Below, in pieces: positions 1-9,069 of a stretch of 61,607 nt of DNA; the stretch's first letter is position 1, and each line of letters begins with the position of its first letter. Under the pieces are notes generated by a model that saw only the letters and a program-made list of their open reading frames with translations, was not told the DNA's origin and did not search any database. The DNA comes from Oligoflexia bacterium (lineage in GTDB: Bacteria > Bdellovibrionota > Bdellovibrionia > JABDDW01). Both the position numbers and the translations under genes were made by a program. The stretch spans positions 1 to 61,607 of the forward strand of contig JADLCR010000092.1 in NCBI GenBank assembly GCA_020847095.1, given 5' to 3'.

Positions 1-1
1 A

Positions 2-931
2 AATTCAGAAATTCACAATTATAAACCAGGTGGCAATGGCACAGCTGTTGGGGTAGGCGGATCAAATATTGTTATCTTTCGTAATCAGATTCATGACAAT
101 GGAAACGTAAGTTCAACTTCTGAGAACGATGTTCATGGAATTGGTGGAGATGCCAACAACGTTTGGGTTTTAGAAAACCACACATACAGAAACTCGGGTG
201 ATTCCGTTCAATTTGGCCACAATGATCGAAATGTCTACAAAAGCATTTATATCGGCAAAAACGAAATGCATCATGATCGTGAAAATGCGGTAGACATAAA
301 GGAAGTAAGTGATGTCGTGGTCTCACAAAATAAAATTTATGGTTATCGCGCTACCAGTTCATCTGAGGGCGCGGCTGTAGTTGTTCATTACTGCCCCATC
401 AATTCTTTTATAATTTTTAATGAAATTTTTGATAGTCAGGTTGGCATTAGCTCTACAAGCCTGAACTCGAACTGCACGAGTAGTGTGACTGTCGGTTTCA
501 TTGGAAACGTCATTTATGGCATTTTTGGTAATGCCATACAAAGCTGGGGATCAGGGAAGAAAACGTTAGTGGTAGGAAACACTTTATTCAATGTTAATAG
601 TTCGGGGATGGACTTCACTAATTTAGGCGCGGGGAGTAAAATTGAAAACAATCTTTTGTGGCGAATCAGCGGCTCACCGCTGACATTTTCAGGGGCGCAG
701 CCAAATTTCGCTGGCAATTTGCTCGATACGATAGACCCAAGATTCATGAATGAAAATGACTCGGATTTTAGACTTCAGCCAACCAGTCCGGCGATAGACG
801 CGGGTGTTTTGTCGACGGTTTACTCAGAGTATGAATTGATTTTCGGAGTCGATGTATTCTTTGATTATTTGGGAATCGACCGCGCCCGAGGTCGAATTTC
901 AGATATAGGCGCCTACGAATTTCAGAACTAG
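2..931 (+). CDS. Right-handed beta-helix repeat protein, 5' end outside window
   Basis: The reading frame is open from the first bases of the window to the TAG at 929-931, so about 309 C-terminal residues are seen and the start lies upstream. The sequence has the irregular Asn/Gly/Val/Ile-rich repeats of parallel beta-helix proteins (pectate-lyase or NosD-like folds), with short rungs such as IVIFRNQIHDNG and VVSQNKIYGYRA. The last 60 residues carry the motif SPAIDAGV followed by DIGAYEF, which is typical of the C-terminal part of bacterial surface beta-helix (choice-of-anchor/DUF1565-like) proteins. It is probably exported and may bind or cleave polysaccharide, but no catalytic residues can be assigned. 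An internal ATG at 266 is not the true start, because homologous-looking repeat sequence continues upstream of it. Confidence 0.75.
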   Translation, partial: NSEIHNYKPGGNGTAVGVGGSNIVIFRNQIHDNGNVSSTSENDVHGIGGDANNVWVLENHTYRNSGDSVQFGHNDRNVYKSIYIGKNEMHHDRENAVDIKEVSDVVVSQNKIYGYRATSSSEGAAVVVHYCPINSFIIFNEIFDSQVGISSTSLNSNCTSSVTVGFIGNVIYGIFGNAIQSWGSGKKTLVVGNTLFNVNSSGMDFTNLGAGSKIENNLLWRISGSPLTFSGAQPNFAGNLLDTIDPRFMNENDSDFRLQPTSPAIDAGVLSTVYSEYELIFGVDVFFDYLGIDRARGRISDIGAYEFQN

Positions 932-990
932 CGTATTGACCGTCTGATCTGCGTACCTTTTAAGAATTGATCAATGATGACTTCAATGGC

Positions 991-1016
991 CCGAGCGCTT
1001 AGATTCGCTTGCTCGG
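991..1016 (-). terminator. Hairpin downstream of tRNA-Leu, possible terminator
   Basis: A 6-bp GC-rich inverted repeat (CCGAGC at 991-996, GCTCGG at 1011-1016) lies just 3' of the tRNA on the minus strand. There is no U-tract, so it is a weak terminator candidate and could instead be a processing structure. Confidence 0.3.
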
Positions 1017-1020
1017 TCGT

Positions 1021-1107
1021 TGGTGCCTCCGGAGAGAATCGAACTCTCACATCCTTACGGATACTGGATTTTGAGTCCAGCGCGTCTACCAGTTCCGCCA
1101 CAGAGGC
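1021..1107 (-). tRNA. tRNA-Leu (anticodon CAA)
   Basis: Read on the minus strand, this is an 87-nt class II tRNA. The acceptor stem GCCTCTG pairs with CGGAGGC (one G-T wobble). The D arm contains the TGGTAGACGC motif. The anticodon stem CTGGA/TCCAG holds a 7-nt loop CTCAAAA, which gives CAA. A variable arm is present, and the T arm is GAGAG-TTCGATT-CTCTC. The discriminator base is A, and the 3' CCA is encoded (complement of 1021-1023). It is a single tRNA gene, convergent with the beta-helix gene. Confidence 0.95.
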
Positions 1108-1561
1108 AATGAAATTGAAAAAATCAAAATATGTAAGTTCCGGCTAAAAGGCAAAAAAAAAGGTTTTCAACTTGTTTTGGATCTGCGTGCAGGGGGTAAG
1201 GGTAGGGGGACGCCCACAAAGCCAATACAAAATTGAAAACCAGACCGGTCTTTAGAGCAAGCTTGGTGCCAGTCTTACGAGTCGATTCAAGCCACTTCTG
1301 GCAGGTGTTTAGGCAAATATTTCATGATCGCTCAACAAGTGATCTCATATTGGAGCCAGTTGCTCGTAAACGACAATTCCGGGCACTCATCATGATCTTT
1401 GTACATACTGGCCGGGATATGCCATGCCAACGAGGCCAACAAAAATTTAAATAAAACCCAGTTATTTTAAATGGTTACTGAAAAATAATGCATTGCACCA
1501 TGAGAGGCATATGGCTTGCTCAACACCCTAGTAACCTTTCGAATAAGGTGAGGTATATAAG
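1108..1561. other. Intergenic region without a convincing gene
   Basis: This 450-nt stretch separates tRNA-Leu from the outer-membrane protein gene. It contains an A9 run (about 1152-1160) and a 73-codon open frame at 1233-1454 with no ribosome-binding site and no recognised family. I do not call that frame a gene. It presumably holds the tRNA promoter (minus strand) and the promoter of the gene at 1562, but I could not find convincing -35/-10 boxes at a sensible distance. Confidence 0.5.
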
Positions 1562-2650
1562 ATGAAGCAGTTATCCAATTACGGATTAACGATGTTGGGA
1601 TTGATAGTGAGCTTTGGAATTGGAGCACATGCTCAATCCTATAATGTAGTAACCACGCAGACGGCTCAGCCACCCCAGCAAGTTGAGCAGCCCGTTCAGG
1701 CTCAAGCCACGGTTCAGCCCATTTACATTGTAAACCCAGGGCCGAATCAAGCCGCCGCTCAAGTGCAGCCCACAACTCAAGTTGAAGCACAGAGCGTGCG
1801 TGAATCAAGACTTGATGCAATTCGAAAGCAGCGCGAAGAGATTGAACGTCAAACCGAAGAAAAACTTCAGCAGCGCATCGAAGATGACCGAGTGCAAGCG
1901 GAAAAGGAACGCCAAGAAAGACTCCTCGCGCCCCTCGGTATTCAAGTAGCGCCATCTAATGCCGTTTCAGGGTCGGCCCCTCAAACAGTTATTGTGCAAG
2001 AAAAGCCCGCTGTGGTGACAACAGTAGTGACGACCGCTCCCTCAGCTACCTCTGAGCAAAATTCAGAAGGTGGCGGAAAATTTCGAATGGGTGGAGCCCT
2101 TGGAATTGGTTCCTATCCAACAGTTTCAAATGTGACTCCTGTTTATTCAGTTGGGTTCACGGCCGATTATTATTTCCCCGAGCGATTTGCGGTAGAAGGC
2201 GCTTTTAGTTATTCATCTTTTGACATTACAACTGCCGTACCCTGCTACTACTGCCCCAATCCAAATCTTGTGACCACGATGACTCAAATGAATTTCACTG
2301 GCGGCGTTACTTATCTTATTCTCAAAAATAAATTAACACCGGTTGTGGGTGGGCATGTTGGTTACACGCGCCGATCGTACACAGGTCGTATTTCTTACGG
2401 ATCACCAACTCCCTATGGAAGTTCTGGCGAAACGACCTCTGGATCAAACGCTTTTGATGCAGGTTTGTCAGCAGGAGCCGCCTTAGTTCTGTCTGAGAGA
2501 TTTACCATTGGAGCGACTATCAAGTGGTTCTTTAATCTCAGTTATCGCACCGATGACCCGTTGACCTATGCTTACGGACCTCCGGTGGGCTCGGCGATTG
2601 AAAGTTTGAATTACTATTTAGCGACAGTAGATTTTAAAATCGCCCTGTAA
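1562..2650 (+). CDS. Outer-membrane beta-barrel protein with N-terminal coiled coil
   Basis: 362 residues. Residues 1-24 look like a Sec signal peptide ending in GAHAQ. A Gln/Pro/Val-rich linker follows. A highly charged helical segment at about 75-120 (ESRLDAIRKQREEIERQ onwards) is likely a coiled coil. From about residue 170 to the end the sequence alternates aromatic/hydrophobic and polar residues, as in a small OmpA/OmpW-like eight-stranded barrel, and ends in VDFKIAL. A good ribosome-binding site (AAGGTGAGG) precedes the ATG. The barrel is visible from composition; the function is unknown, possibly structural or linking the envelope layers through the coiled coil. It is monocistronic as far as I can see. 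Confidence 0.7.
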   Translation: MKQLSNYGLTMLGLIVSFGIGAHAQSYNVVTTQTAQPPQQVEQPVQAQATVQPIYIVNPGPNQAAAQVQPTTQVEAQSVRESRLDAIRKQREEIERQTEEKLQQRIEDDRVQAEKERQERLLAPLGIQVAPSNAVSGSAPQTVIVQEKPAVVTTVVTTAPSATSEQNSEGGGKFRMGGALGIGSYPTVSNVTPVYSVGFTADYYFPERFAVEGAFSYSSFDITTAVPCYYCPNPNLVTTMTQMNFTGGVTYLILKNKLTPVVGGHVGYTRRSYTGRISYGSPTPYGSSGETTSGSNAFDAGLSAGAALVLSERFTIGATIKWFFNLSYRTDDPLTYAYGPPVGSAIESLNYYLATVDFKIAL

Positions 2651-2704
2651 TATTCCCTGGCAATATCGTTTAAAATTGGCCAAGTTTGTGGCACCCTAAA
2701 AGGG

Positions 2705-3385
2705 ATGAAACAAGCTTGGCTTTTAATTTTTATTTCTCTCGCCCTGGCTTCTACGGCTCAATCCAAACAGTTTGTGATGAAGCTTGTGGGAATAGTCGGC
2801 GGCCAAGCCATTTCAAGCCGAGATGTTGAAGTGAGCCAGATGATTGATCGCGCTTTGTTTGCAAGTGGTCCGATTCAATCGCCAGGCTTGGGCTCGGCGG
2901 ATTTTACGACCTCACTCAATAAGCTCATCATTGAATGCATGGTGGATCTAGAGGCTAGAGATTTTGGTGTGGCGCGCGTTACAGATTCAGAAATTTTGCA
3001 GAGTGTTCAAATCGTAAAGTCGAGACTGCTAACGGGTGCAGCAAAAGCAAAGTGGAATTCTTTTGGAGTAGGTGAGACTCAGCTTAAAGAATTGGTGGGC
3101 CGGAAGCTTCGGGCCAATAGGTTTATTAAGTACAAAACCAATTCAAGTTTTGTACAAGTGACCGATGATGATGCTGAACGCTATTTCGAAAAAAACCGAA
3201 TTAAATTTGGCTCCCTAGAATTCGAAAAATTCAAAGCAAGTATCAAAAAATATCTCGCAAATAAGAATGCCGAAGATCGATTGCGTGACTGGTTTGAGAT
3301 TCTCAAGAAAAAGCATAAAGTGCGTAATCTCACAGGAGCCTCTGATGTCGTTAGCCCCAGTGGTACGACCCGCGACAATCTCTGA
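2705..3385 (+). CDS. SurA N-terminal-domain-like periplasmic chaperone
   Basis: 226 residues with a signal peptide (cleavage near residue 20, STAQSK). The segment VGIVGGQAISSRDVEVSQ is characteristic of the start of SurA/PpiD/PrsA-type foldases. Helices follow with the typical VTDDDAERYFEKN segment near residue 150, normally the linker to a parvulin PPIase domain. No parvulin domain is present, so this is a chaperone-only member of the family. A role in outer-membrane protein folding is an inference. The 3' end overlaps the downstream rimI-like reading frame by 41 nt, which suggests co-transcription. Confidence 0.7.
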   Translation: MKQAWLLIFISLALASTAQSKQFVMKLVGIVGGQAISSRDVEVSQMIDRALFASGPIQSPGLGSADFTTSLNKLIIECMVDLEARDFGVARVTDSEILQSVQIVKSRLLTGAAKAKWNSFGVGETQLKELVGRKLRANRFIKYKTNSSFVQVTDDDAERYFEKNRIKFGSLEFEKFKASIKKYLANKNAEDRLRDWFEILKKKHKVRNLTGASDVVSPSGTTRDNL

Positions 3386-3791
3386 TCTCAATCAGATTTA
3401 CCAAATTAATGTCCAAGTTCAGGCGTATCCTTGGTCTCAAAACCAAGTTAAGACCGAACTTGAGAGCGCGGCGGGGAGGCATTTTGTCGTTTTGGCGTCA
3501 AAGGCGTCAGTGTCAGCCTATGTATTGACCCGGGTGTCAGGGGCGGACCTTGAAATCACTTCCCTTGGAACGGCGATTGAGTTTCAAAGGAGCGGTTTTG
3601 CCCGGCTTCTTATTGAGTAGCTTAAAAAGCTGAATGATTTTGAGGGTCTTTTCCTTGAAGTTAGTGAGAAAAACGCCGAAGCCCTCGGGTTTTACGAGGC
3701 CAATGGATTTCAAAAGATAGGCGCGAGACCCCAATATTATCCAGGTGGCGAGGCCGCTTTGGTTTTTAAACTAGATCTTGCAAAAACCTAG
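3345..3791 (+). pseudogene. rimI: RimI-like GNAT N-acetyltransferase interrupted by an in-frame TAG
   Basis: The frame starts at ATG 3345 behind an AGGAG ribosome-binding site. It gives a GNAT fold: VRPATISDLNQIYQI, then AYPWSQNQ, then the start of the acetyl-CoA loop (QRSGFARLLIE). A TAG at 3618-3620 stops it after 91 residues. Past this codon the same frame continues without error to 3791 with the rest of the family signature (FLEVSEKNAEALGFYEANGF, then YYPGGEAALVF). In E. coli RimI, which acetylates the N-terminus of ribosomal protein S18, the matching position is Gln in LLIEQLE (from memory), so one CAG-to-TAG change explains the break. The truncated product would lack most of the active site. 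A recent nonsense mutation or a sequencing error is most likely; programmed readthrough is less likely. Confidence 0.8.
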
Positions 3792-3806
3792 TCTTTTTGC
3801 TACTTT
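3778..3806 (+). promoter_or_regulatory. Candidate promoter of the rimP-nusA-infB operon
   Basis: TTGCAA (3778-3783) and TACTTT (3801-3806) are separated by exactly 17 nt. Transcription would start near 3813, immediately before the intrinsic terminator at 3819. The -10 matches the consensus only partly, but the same GCTACTTT context recurs in the ssb promoter candidate. Confidence 0.4.
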
Positions 3807-3818
3807 TGCCACACTTTT

Positions 3819-3844
3819 GTGGGCCGCAGGGCCCACTTTTTTTT
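3819..3844 (+). terminator. Intrinsic terminator or attenuator in the rimP leader
   Basis: A perfect 7-bp stem (GTGGGCC, loop GCAG, GGCCCAC) is followed directly by eight Ts. It ends the rimI transcript and, if the promoter at 3778 is used, is also the first structure in the rimP-nusA-infB leader. Only 31 nt separate it from the probable rimP start, too little for another complete promoter and leader, so some readthrough seems required. Confidence 0.8.
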
Positions 3845-3875
3845 GATTGAGAGAGCTCTCGAATTCGGGTTTTTT

Positions 3876-4400
3876 TTGGATTTAAAGAGACTAGAAGACA
3901 CAATAAGACCCTTGCTGGAACAAGCTGGGTATCGGCTTTATGACTTAGAGTTTGTTGGCCGAACTTTGCGTGTCTACATCGAGAAGCCCGGAGACTCTGT
4001 CGGCATTGACGACTGTGTAGAGACCAGTCGTCTATTAAACCCTCTTCTGGATGTAGAAGACCTTATTCCCGGAGGACGGTACGAGCTCGAAGTTTCAAGC
4101 CCAGGTCTTGAAAGGGTTTTGAAGCGAGCGGAGCACTTTTCGTCGGCCGTCGGCTCAGAAGTTGTTCTTCATACGATCGAAAGTATGGAGAAGTGGAGCC
4201 CCCAGGACGCCTTTTTTTCTCAGCGGCGAAAATTGAAGGGGAAGCTGACCGGGTTTGACGGCGTTTGTCTGTCCATGGAGTCCGAGGGGCGGCAAATCAG
4301 TCTCCCGATGAGTGCTTTGAGTAAGGCGCATATTAGTTTTGAATTGGAAAAAGGTGAGAAAAAGGGATCTCAAAATAAAGGAAAAAAGGGATCCGCTTAA
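3876..4400 (+). CDS. rimP: Ribosome maturation factor RimP
   Basis: RimP binds the 30S subunit and assists assembly of its 3' domain. The protein has the family N-terminal alpha/beta domain (RPLLEQAGYRLYDLEF, then LRVYIEKPG), the segment IDDCVETSRLL and the signature YELEVSSPGLERVL, followed by the SH3-like C-terminal domain and a Lys-rich tail. I chose TTG 3876 as start because the longer frame begins at GTG 3819, inside a perfect terminator hairpin, and the residues it would add do not resemble RimP. The TTG lacks a good ribosome-binding site, so the start is uncertain by several codons. It is the first gene of rimP-nusA-infB-rbfA-truB. The length of about 174 residues is close to the family norm. 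Confidence 0.88.
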   Translation: MDLKRLEDTIRPLLEQAGYRLYDLEFVGRTLRVYIEKPGDSVGIDDCVETSRLLNPLLDVEDLIPGGRYELEVSSPGLERVLKRAEHFSSAVGSEVVLHTIESMEKWSPQDAFFSQRRKLKGKLTGFDGVCLSMESEGRQISLPMSALSKAHISFELEKGEKKGSQNKGKKGSA

Positions 4401-4426
4401 TATTTAAGAAAAGGTAGGTTCTTCAT

Positions 4427-6037
4427 ATGGCAGATAACGTATTTTCTGAACTGAGTCGAATGATCGATCAGGTAGGAAAAGATAAAGGGATCGACAAGAA
4501 GGTCATCATCGAAGCCATCGAAATGGCCCTCGAAACGGCTGCTCGTAAAAAATTTGGAGCAAATAAAGAAATCGAGGCTCAATACAACGAAGAAACCGGA
4601 GATATTAAAATCTACGAATTCAAAAACGTTGTAGAAGAAATCGATCTTGAAGACACCGACATCTTATTGGATGACGCGCGTAAACTTGATCCAGACGTTC
4701 AAATTGGAGACAGTCTCGGGATCGAGCTTGATGGTTCACAGCTGGGCCGTATTGCCGCTCAAACAGCCAAACAAATTATCATGGGCCGCGTGCGAGATGC
4801 TGAGCGCGATATTATTTACTCTGAATTTCAAGAGAGAAAAGGCGATATCGCCAGCGGCATCGCTCGAAGACTTGAGCGAGGAGCTATTGTTGTCGATTTA
4901 GGTCGCACTGAAGCTTACCTTCCTCAACGTGAGCAAATCCCTGGAGAGATCTTTAAACCGGGAGATCGAATTCAAGGGTACATTGCTGATGTTCGTCAAA
5001 CAAATCGAGGCCCTCAAATTATTATGTCTCGGGCCGATGAGCGCTACTTAATGAAGCTATTTGAAATGGAAGTGCCGGAAGTTTATGACGGCATTGTTGA
5101 GATTAAAGCTGCTGCCCGTGAGCCAGGAAGTCGCGCAAAAATCGCGGTGACGAGCAAAGATCCGTCAGTTGATCCAGTAGGCGCTTGTGTTGGAATGAAG
5201 GGCTCGCGAGTTCAGAACATTGTCCAAGAACTTAAGGGCGAAAAAATCGATATCGTTCAGTGGAACGAAGACCCTTCGCGTTTTGTCTGCAATGCCCTTG
5301 CCCCTGCAGAAGTAAGCAAGGTTATTATGGACGAAAACTCCAAAGAAATGGAAATCGTTGTTCCAGACAATCAATTAAGTCTTGCCATCGGTAAGAAGGG
5401 CCAAAATGTCAGGCTCGCCGCAAAACTTTCGGGCTGGAAACTGGACATTTTAAGCGAAACAAAAGTCCAAGCGAAGACTCAAGAAGCGATCTTCAATCTT
5501 ATGCTTATTCCTGGAATCAGTGAGACCATGGCGCAGAATATTTACCAGTCAGGTTTTGGCTCGCTCCAAGAAATTGCAAAATCGACTATTGAAGACTTGG
5601 CAGAGATTCCTGGATACGACGGAGAAAAAGCACAAAAGCTCAAAGACACAGTTAATGAGCTTATTAAACAATACGAAGCCAGCGGAAAAGCTTTACCTAC
5701 GGCTGGTGAAGGTGAAGTGAGGGCCGTGTCTGGTGCTGTTGACGCCAAATCACTTGCCGAAGCTCGCTTGAGGATGGAATTGAATGCGTTGAAAACTCAG
5801 AATCAAAATTCTGAAAATACCGAAGACGCTAAGTCAGCTGATGAGCAGGAATTGCTTAAAGTCAGAGGAGTTGGTGAGACAACTGTTGAACAGCTCAAGT
5901 CCGCTGGGATTTTTACTGTTCAGCAACTGGCCGAGGCCGAAATTGATAAATTAACGGCCATTGAAGGAATCGGTGAGGCGAAAGCGCAGCAGCTTAAAGC
6001 AGATGCCTCTGCTCATGTGCAGGGATCCGCAAACTAA
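4427..6037 (+). CDS. nusA: Transcription termination/antitermination factor NusA
   Basis: 536 residues in the canonical order: an N-terminal RNA-polymerase-binding domain (1-125), an S1 domain (about 135-200, GAIVVDLGRTEAYLPQREQ), and two KH domains (about 230-345, including GACVGMKGSRVQNI and AIGKKGQNVRLA). The C-terminal region has two helix-hairpin-helix-type acidic repeats: MLIPGISETMAQN near 360, and VRGVGETTVEQL with IEGIGEAKAQQL near 480-525. The second repeat is separated by a low-complexity Gln/Asn linker. It binds RNA polymerase and nascent RNA to modulate pausing, termination and antitermination. The ATG follows AAAGGTAGG. Known NusA proteins often control their own operon, which fits the terminator before rimP. 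Confidence 0.97.
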   Translation: MADNVFSELSRMIDQVGKDKGIDKKVIIEAIEMALETAARKKFGANKEIEAQYNEETGDIKIYEFKNVVEEIDLEDTDILLDDARKLDPDVQIGDSLGIELDGSQLGRIAAQTAKQIIMGRVRDAERDIIYSEFQERKGDIASGIARRLERGAIVVDLGRTEAYLPQREQIPGEIFKPGDRIQGYIADVRQTNRGPQIIMSRADERYLMKLFEMEVPEVYDGIVEIKAAAREPGSRAKIAVTSKDPSVDPVGACVGMKGSRVQNIVQELKGEKIDIVQWNEDPSRFVCNALAPAEVSKVIMDENSKEMEIVVPDNQLSLAIGKKGQNVRLAAKLSGWKLDILSETKVQAKTQEAIFNLMLIPGISETMAQNIYQSGFGSLQEIAKSTIEDLAEIPGYDGEKAQKLKDTVNELIKQYEASGKALPTAGEGEVRAVSGAVDAKSLAEARLRMELNALKTQNQNSENTEDAKSADEQELLKVRGVGETTVEQLKSAGIFTVQQLAEAEIDKLTAIEGIGEAKAQQLKADASAHVQGSAN

Positions 6038-6067
6038 TATCTCAGAGAGAAAGAGAGAGCCGACCAG

Positions 6068-8677
6068 GTGGAGAATCTTAAAGTTTTTGAATTAGCAAAA
6101 CAGATGGGCATCGAAACCATTGCTTTGATGGATAAGCTTCGGGAGTTTAAAATTCCTGTGAAGAGCCACATGGCCGAGCTCGATGCGGACACCTTACAGC
6201 TCATTAAGGCTCGCTTTGATGAAGAAAAGGCGAAGGCTTCACTGAAAAGTGCGAAAACAACGCGCACCAAAAAGGCGGCGACTGCGGCAGCGCCAAAAGT
6301 AGCCAAGGCGGCCCCCAGTAAAGCAGAAGAGCCAGCTGCGGCAAAGCCCGCTCGAGCAAAGACTGTTGCGAAGGCGGCGGCTCCAAAGGCGAGCTCTCCT
6401 AAAACAGCTTCAGCTAAATCAACTCAGGCCGCCAAAGTTGTCATACGAAGAAAAGCCAATGCTATTGAACCTGAACTTACAGCACAAGAAGCTGAGGCGC
6501 AGGAAGAAGCACCGGTTGCTGAGGATTTGGCTCCGGCTGGAACTGAAACCGTAGAGACACAACCTGCACCAATTGACTCGACTCCTGGTATCAAGACGAC
6601 GAAAGTTATCAGTCGAATTGATTTAAGAACGACGATGGGTGAATCGGCACCTCGATCCACTGTGGTTCCGCGGCCCTCGCAGGTCGCAAAACCTCAGGCA
6701 CCAGCACCTACTGAAATACAGAATCGCGAAGAAATTGAAAAATTGATTAAGCAAGAAGCGCTTGCGCAAGCCAGAAAGGCTGCGGCTCTTGCAAGAGAAA
6801 CAAAGACACAATCATTTATTGCGGCCGATTTCAAAAAGCGCGAGGTTTTGTTTCAGCCTAAAAAGAAAAAAACGCTGACGGGCCGCGCCGCTCTTAAAAC
6901 CCAGATCACTAAGCCTGGCGAGAAAAAGCGCCGCATTAAAATTGAAGGCGTTATTTCGGTAAGCGCATTGGCTCAAGCGATGGGGATCAAGGCAACATTG
7001 GTTATCAAACAATTGATCAACATGGGCTCCATGGTGACTGTTAACGATGTTTTGGATTTTGAAACGGCGCAAATTGTTGCTCAAGAGCACGGCTTTGAAG
7101 TTGAAAACGTGGTGAGATCCGAAGAGCAGCTATTAAGCGCAACAACAGAAGCAAATCCGGCAAACTTGACTGAGCGACCGCCTGTTGTGACCATTATGGG
7201 TCACGTTGACCACGGAAAGACCAGTCTTCTCGATGCTATTAGAAAAACAAATGTGGCGAGCGGCGAGGCCGGTGGAATCACTCAGCATATTGGAGCTTAT
7301 AGCGTTGATGTTAACGGCCGAAAGATCACATTTCTCGATACTCCGGGCCACGAGGCTTTTACGGCCATGCGCGCACGAGGAGCGAAAGTCACTGACATCG
7401 TTGTGCTCGTTGTATCCGCCGATGACGGAGTCATGCCTCAAACAAAAGAGGCCATTATCCATGCGAAAAGTGCTGGGGTCCCAATCATTGTAGCCATTAA
7501 CAAAATGGATTTACCCGGAGCCAATCCTCAGAAAGTCATGCAAGCACTTACAGAATTTGAGCTTGTTTCAGAAGAGTGGGGCGGCACGACGATTATGGCG
7601 AAAGTTTCCGCCGCCAAAAAGCAGGGTATTAAAGAACTGCTTGAAATGATTTTGTTGCAAGCAGAAGTTTTGGAGCTCAAGGCCGATCCAAAGGCTCCTG
7701 CGCAAGGAACAGTCATCGAGGCGCGCTTGGATAAAGGGCGCGGACCGGTTGCCACACTTCTTGTGAGTCAGGGCACCTTGCGCACTGGCGACATTGTGGT
7801 TGTAGGAACCACCTTTGGAAAAGTTCGCGCCATGCTTAACGACAAAGGATCTCCCGTAAAAGACGCGCCCCCTGGAGCGCCGGTTGAAATACTGGGACTG
7901 CAGGCCGTTCCCATGGCAGGAGATTTGTTTAGCGCAGCAAAAACCGAGGAGCTCGCTCGAGAAGTGGCCGAAAAGCGACTTGAAAAATTGAAGTCTACTC
8001 AAGCCGCTCCTGCGATGAAAATGTCACTCGAGGATCTGTTTGCAAAAGCTCAAAGCGCTGAAATCAAAGAATTGGCAATATTGATTAAAGCCGATGTGCA
8101 AGGTTCCGCAGAAGCACTTAAAGAGCTCTTGTTAAAAATTCCGGCTGACAAAGTTAAATTGAAAATTATTGGCGCGGCCGTTGGAGGCATTTCTGAGAGT
8201 GATGTGTTGTTGGCCTCAGCGACCAGTTCAATCATCATTGGATTTAACGTGCGCCCCGAGTCTGGTGTGGCACAAATTGCAGCACGCGAGGGCGTTGAAA
8301 TTAAAACGTATTCCATCATCTATGATGTCGCTGATGATATTAAAAAGGCGATGACAGGACTGCTCGCTCCTTCATTTGTTGAAAAGGCATTGGGAAGAGC
8401 CGAGGTGCGGTCGCTGTTTAACGTTCCTAAAGTGGGAACCATTGCTGGTTGCGCCGTTATTGACGGCAAAATTACGCGTCAAGCGCACGTCCGACTCTTG
8501 CGAGAAAGCCGTATTGTTTATGAAGGCAAGCTTTCTTCGCTAAAACGATTCAAAGACGATGTGCGTGAAGTTCAAAACGGATATGAGTGTGGTATCGGAA
8601 TTGAGAATTACAATGACCTTAAAGTGGGCGACGTCATAGAAGCCTATATGAAGGAAGCTGTAGCTCAAACGATCTAG
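6068..8677 (+). CDS. infB: Translation initiation factor IF-2
   Basis: 869 residues, a GTPase that brings initiator tRNA to the ribosome. An IF2-N domain lies at 1-50. It is followed by an Ala/Lys/Pro-rich disordered linker to about 290 and a second IF2-N copy at about 295-350. The G domain starts near 365 with GHVDHGKTS (G1), DTPGHEAF (G3) and NKMDL (G4). Domains II to IV extend to the end and include [13 protein letters not shown] near the C-terminus. The start is GTG 6068. The gene lies 30 nt after nusA and 20 nt before rbfA, the standard order. The linker is repetitive in Ala and Lys codons. Confidence 0.97.
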   Translation: MENLKVFELAKQMGIETIALMDKLREFKIPVKSHMAELDADTLQLIKARFDEEKAKASLKSAKTTRTKKAATAAAPKVAKAAPSKAEEPAAAKPARAKTVAKAAAPKASSPKTASAKSTQAAKVVIRRKANAIEPELTAQEAEAQEEAPVAEDLAPAGTETVETQPAPIDSTPGIKTTKVISRIDLRTTMGESAPRSTVVPRPSQVAKPQAPAPTEIQNREEIEKLIKQEALAQARKAAALARETKTQSFIAADFKKREVLFQPKKKKTLTGRAALKTQITKPGEKKRRIKIEGVISVSALAQAMGIKATLVIKQLINMGSMVTVNDVLDFETAQIVAQEHGFEVENVVRSEEQLLSATTEANPANLTERPPVVTIMGHVDHGKTSLLDAIRKTNVASGEAGGITQHIGAYSVDVNGRKITFLDTPGHEAFTAMRARGAKVTDIVVLVVSADDGVMPQTKEAIIHAKSAGVPIIVAINKMDLPGANPQKVMQALTEFELVSEEWGGTTIMAKVSAAKKQGIKELLEMILLQAEVLELKADPKAPAQGTVIEARLDKGRGPVATLLVSQGTLRTGDIVVVGTTFGKVRAMLNDKGSPVKDAPPGAPVEILGLQAVPMAGDLFSAAKTEELAREVAEKRLEKLKSTQAAPAMKMSLEDLFAKAQSAEIKELAILIKADVQGSAEALKELLLKIPADKVKLKIIGAAVGGISESDVLLASATSSIIIGFNVRPESGVAQIAAREGVEIKTYSIIYDVADDIKKAMTGLLAPSFVEKALGRAEVRSLFNVPKVGTIAGCAVIDGKITRQAHVRLLRESRIVYEGKLSSLKRFKDDVREVQNGYECGIGIENYNDLKVGDVIEAYMKEAVAQTI

Positions 8678-8697
8678 CAGTCCAAGGAGTAGTAGTC

Positions 8698-9069
8698 ATG
8701 AATGAAGGGCGCCCCTCACACCGCACGGCTCGGATGGCCGATTTGGTTAGAGAAGAAATTGCACGTTATTTTATGGATGGCCTCAAAGACCCTCGTGTTG
8801 GGTTTGTGACCGTCACCGAGGTCAGAATGACCGCTGACCTTAAAATTGCACGGGTTTACTATACCGTTTACGGCGATCAGAAATCTAAAACCGAAACTGA
8901 AATAGCGATTAAAGAAAATGCCGGGCGTATCAGAAGTCATCTCGCCCGCGAAATGAGCGTTAAGTTTGTTCCGAGGCTCGAATTCTTTGTCGATGAAGGG
9001 CTCGAAAAGAGTTACGCGATTCAGAGTTTGCTTTCGAAGATTTCTCACTCTGAGGAGCCAAAATCATGA
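8698..9069 (+). CDS. rbfA: Ribosome-binding factor A
   Basis: 123 residues with the KH-like RbfA fold. Visible signatures are RMADLVREEIARYF, DPRVGFVTVTEVRMTADLK, ARVYYTVYGD and, near the C-terminus, KFVPRLEFFVDEGLEKS. RbfA is a late 30S assembly factor acting on helix 1 of 16S rRNA. The ATG has an AGGAG ribosome-binding site. The stop overlaps the truB start as ATGA, which implies translational coupling. Confidence 0.96.
   Translation: MNEGRPSHRTARMADLVREEIARYFMDGLKDPRVGFVTVTEVRMTADLKIARVYYTVYGDQKSKTETEIAIKENAGRIRSHLAREMSVKFVPRLEFFVDEGLEKSYAIQSLLSKISHSEEPKS

Noticed and set aside
1021-1107. tRNA-Leu as attachment site of an integrated element
   Set aside because: No integrase, direct repeat of the tRNA end or composition shift was seen in the visible flank; the left side is cut by the window.
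1233-1454. 73-codon open frame after the tRNA
   Set aside because: There is no ribosome-binding site, no recognised family and an unlikely composition; it is treated as intergenic.
1511-1555. Promoter TTGCTC-17-TCGAAT before the gene at 1562
   Set aside because: Its start point would fall on top of the ribosome-binding site, so the mRNA could not carry it.
1467-1955. 162-codon minus-strand frame overlapping the coiled-coil outer-membrane protein
   Set aside because: It is an antisense shadow of the repetitive Gln/Glu codons of the plus-strand gene, with no ribosome-binding site.
6240-6700. Repeat region in infB (Ala/Lys/Pro linker) as a tandem repeat or CRISPR-like element
   Set aside because: It is the normal disordered linker of IF-2, with biased but not periodic codons.
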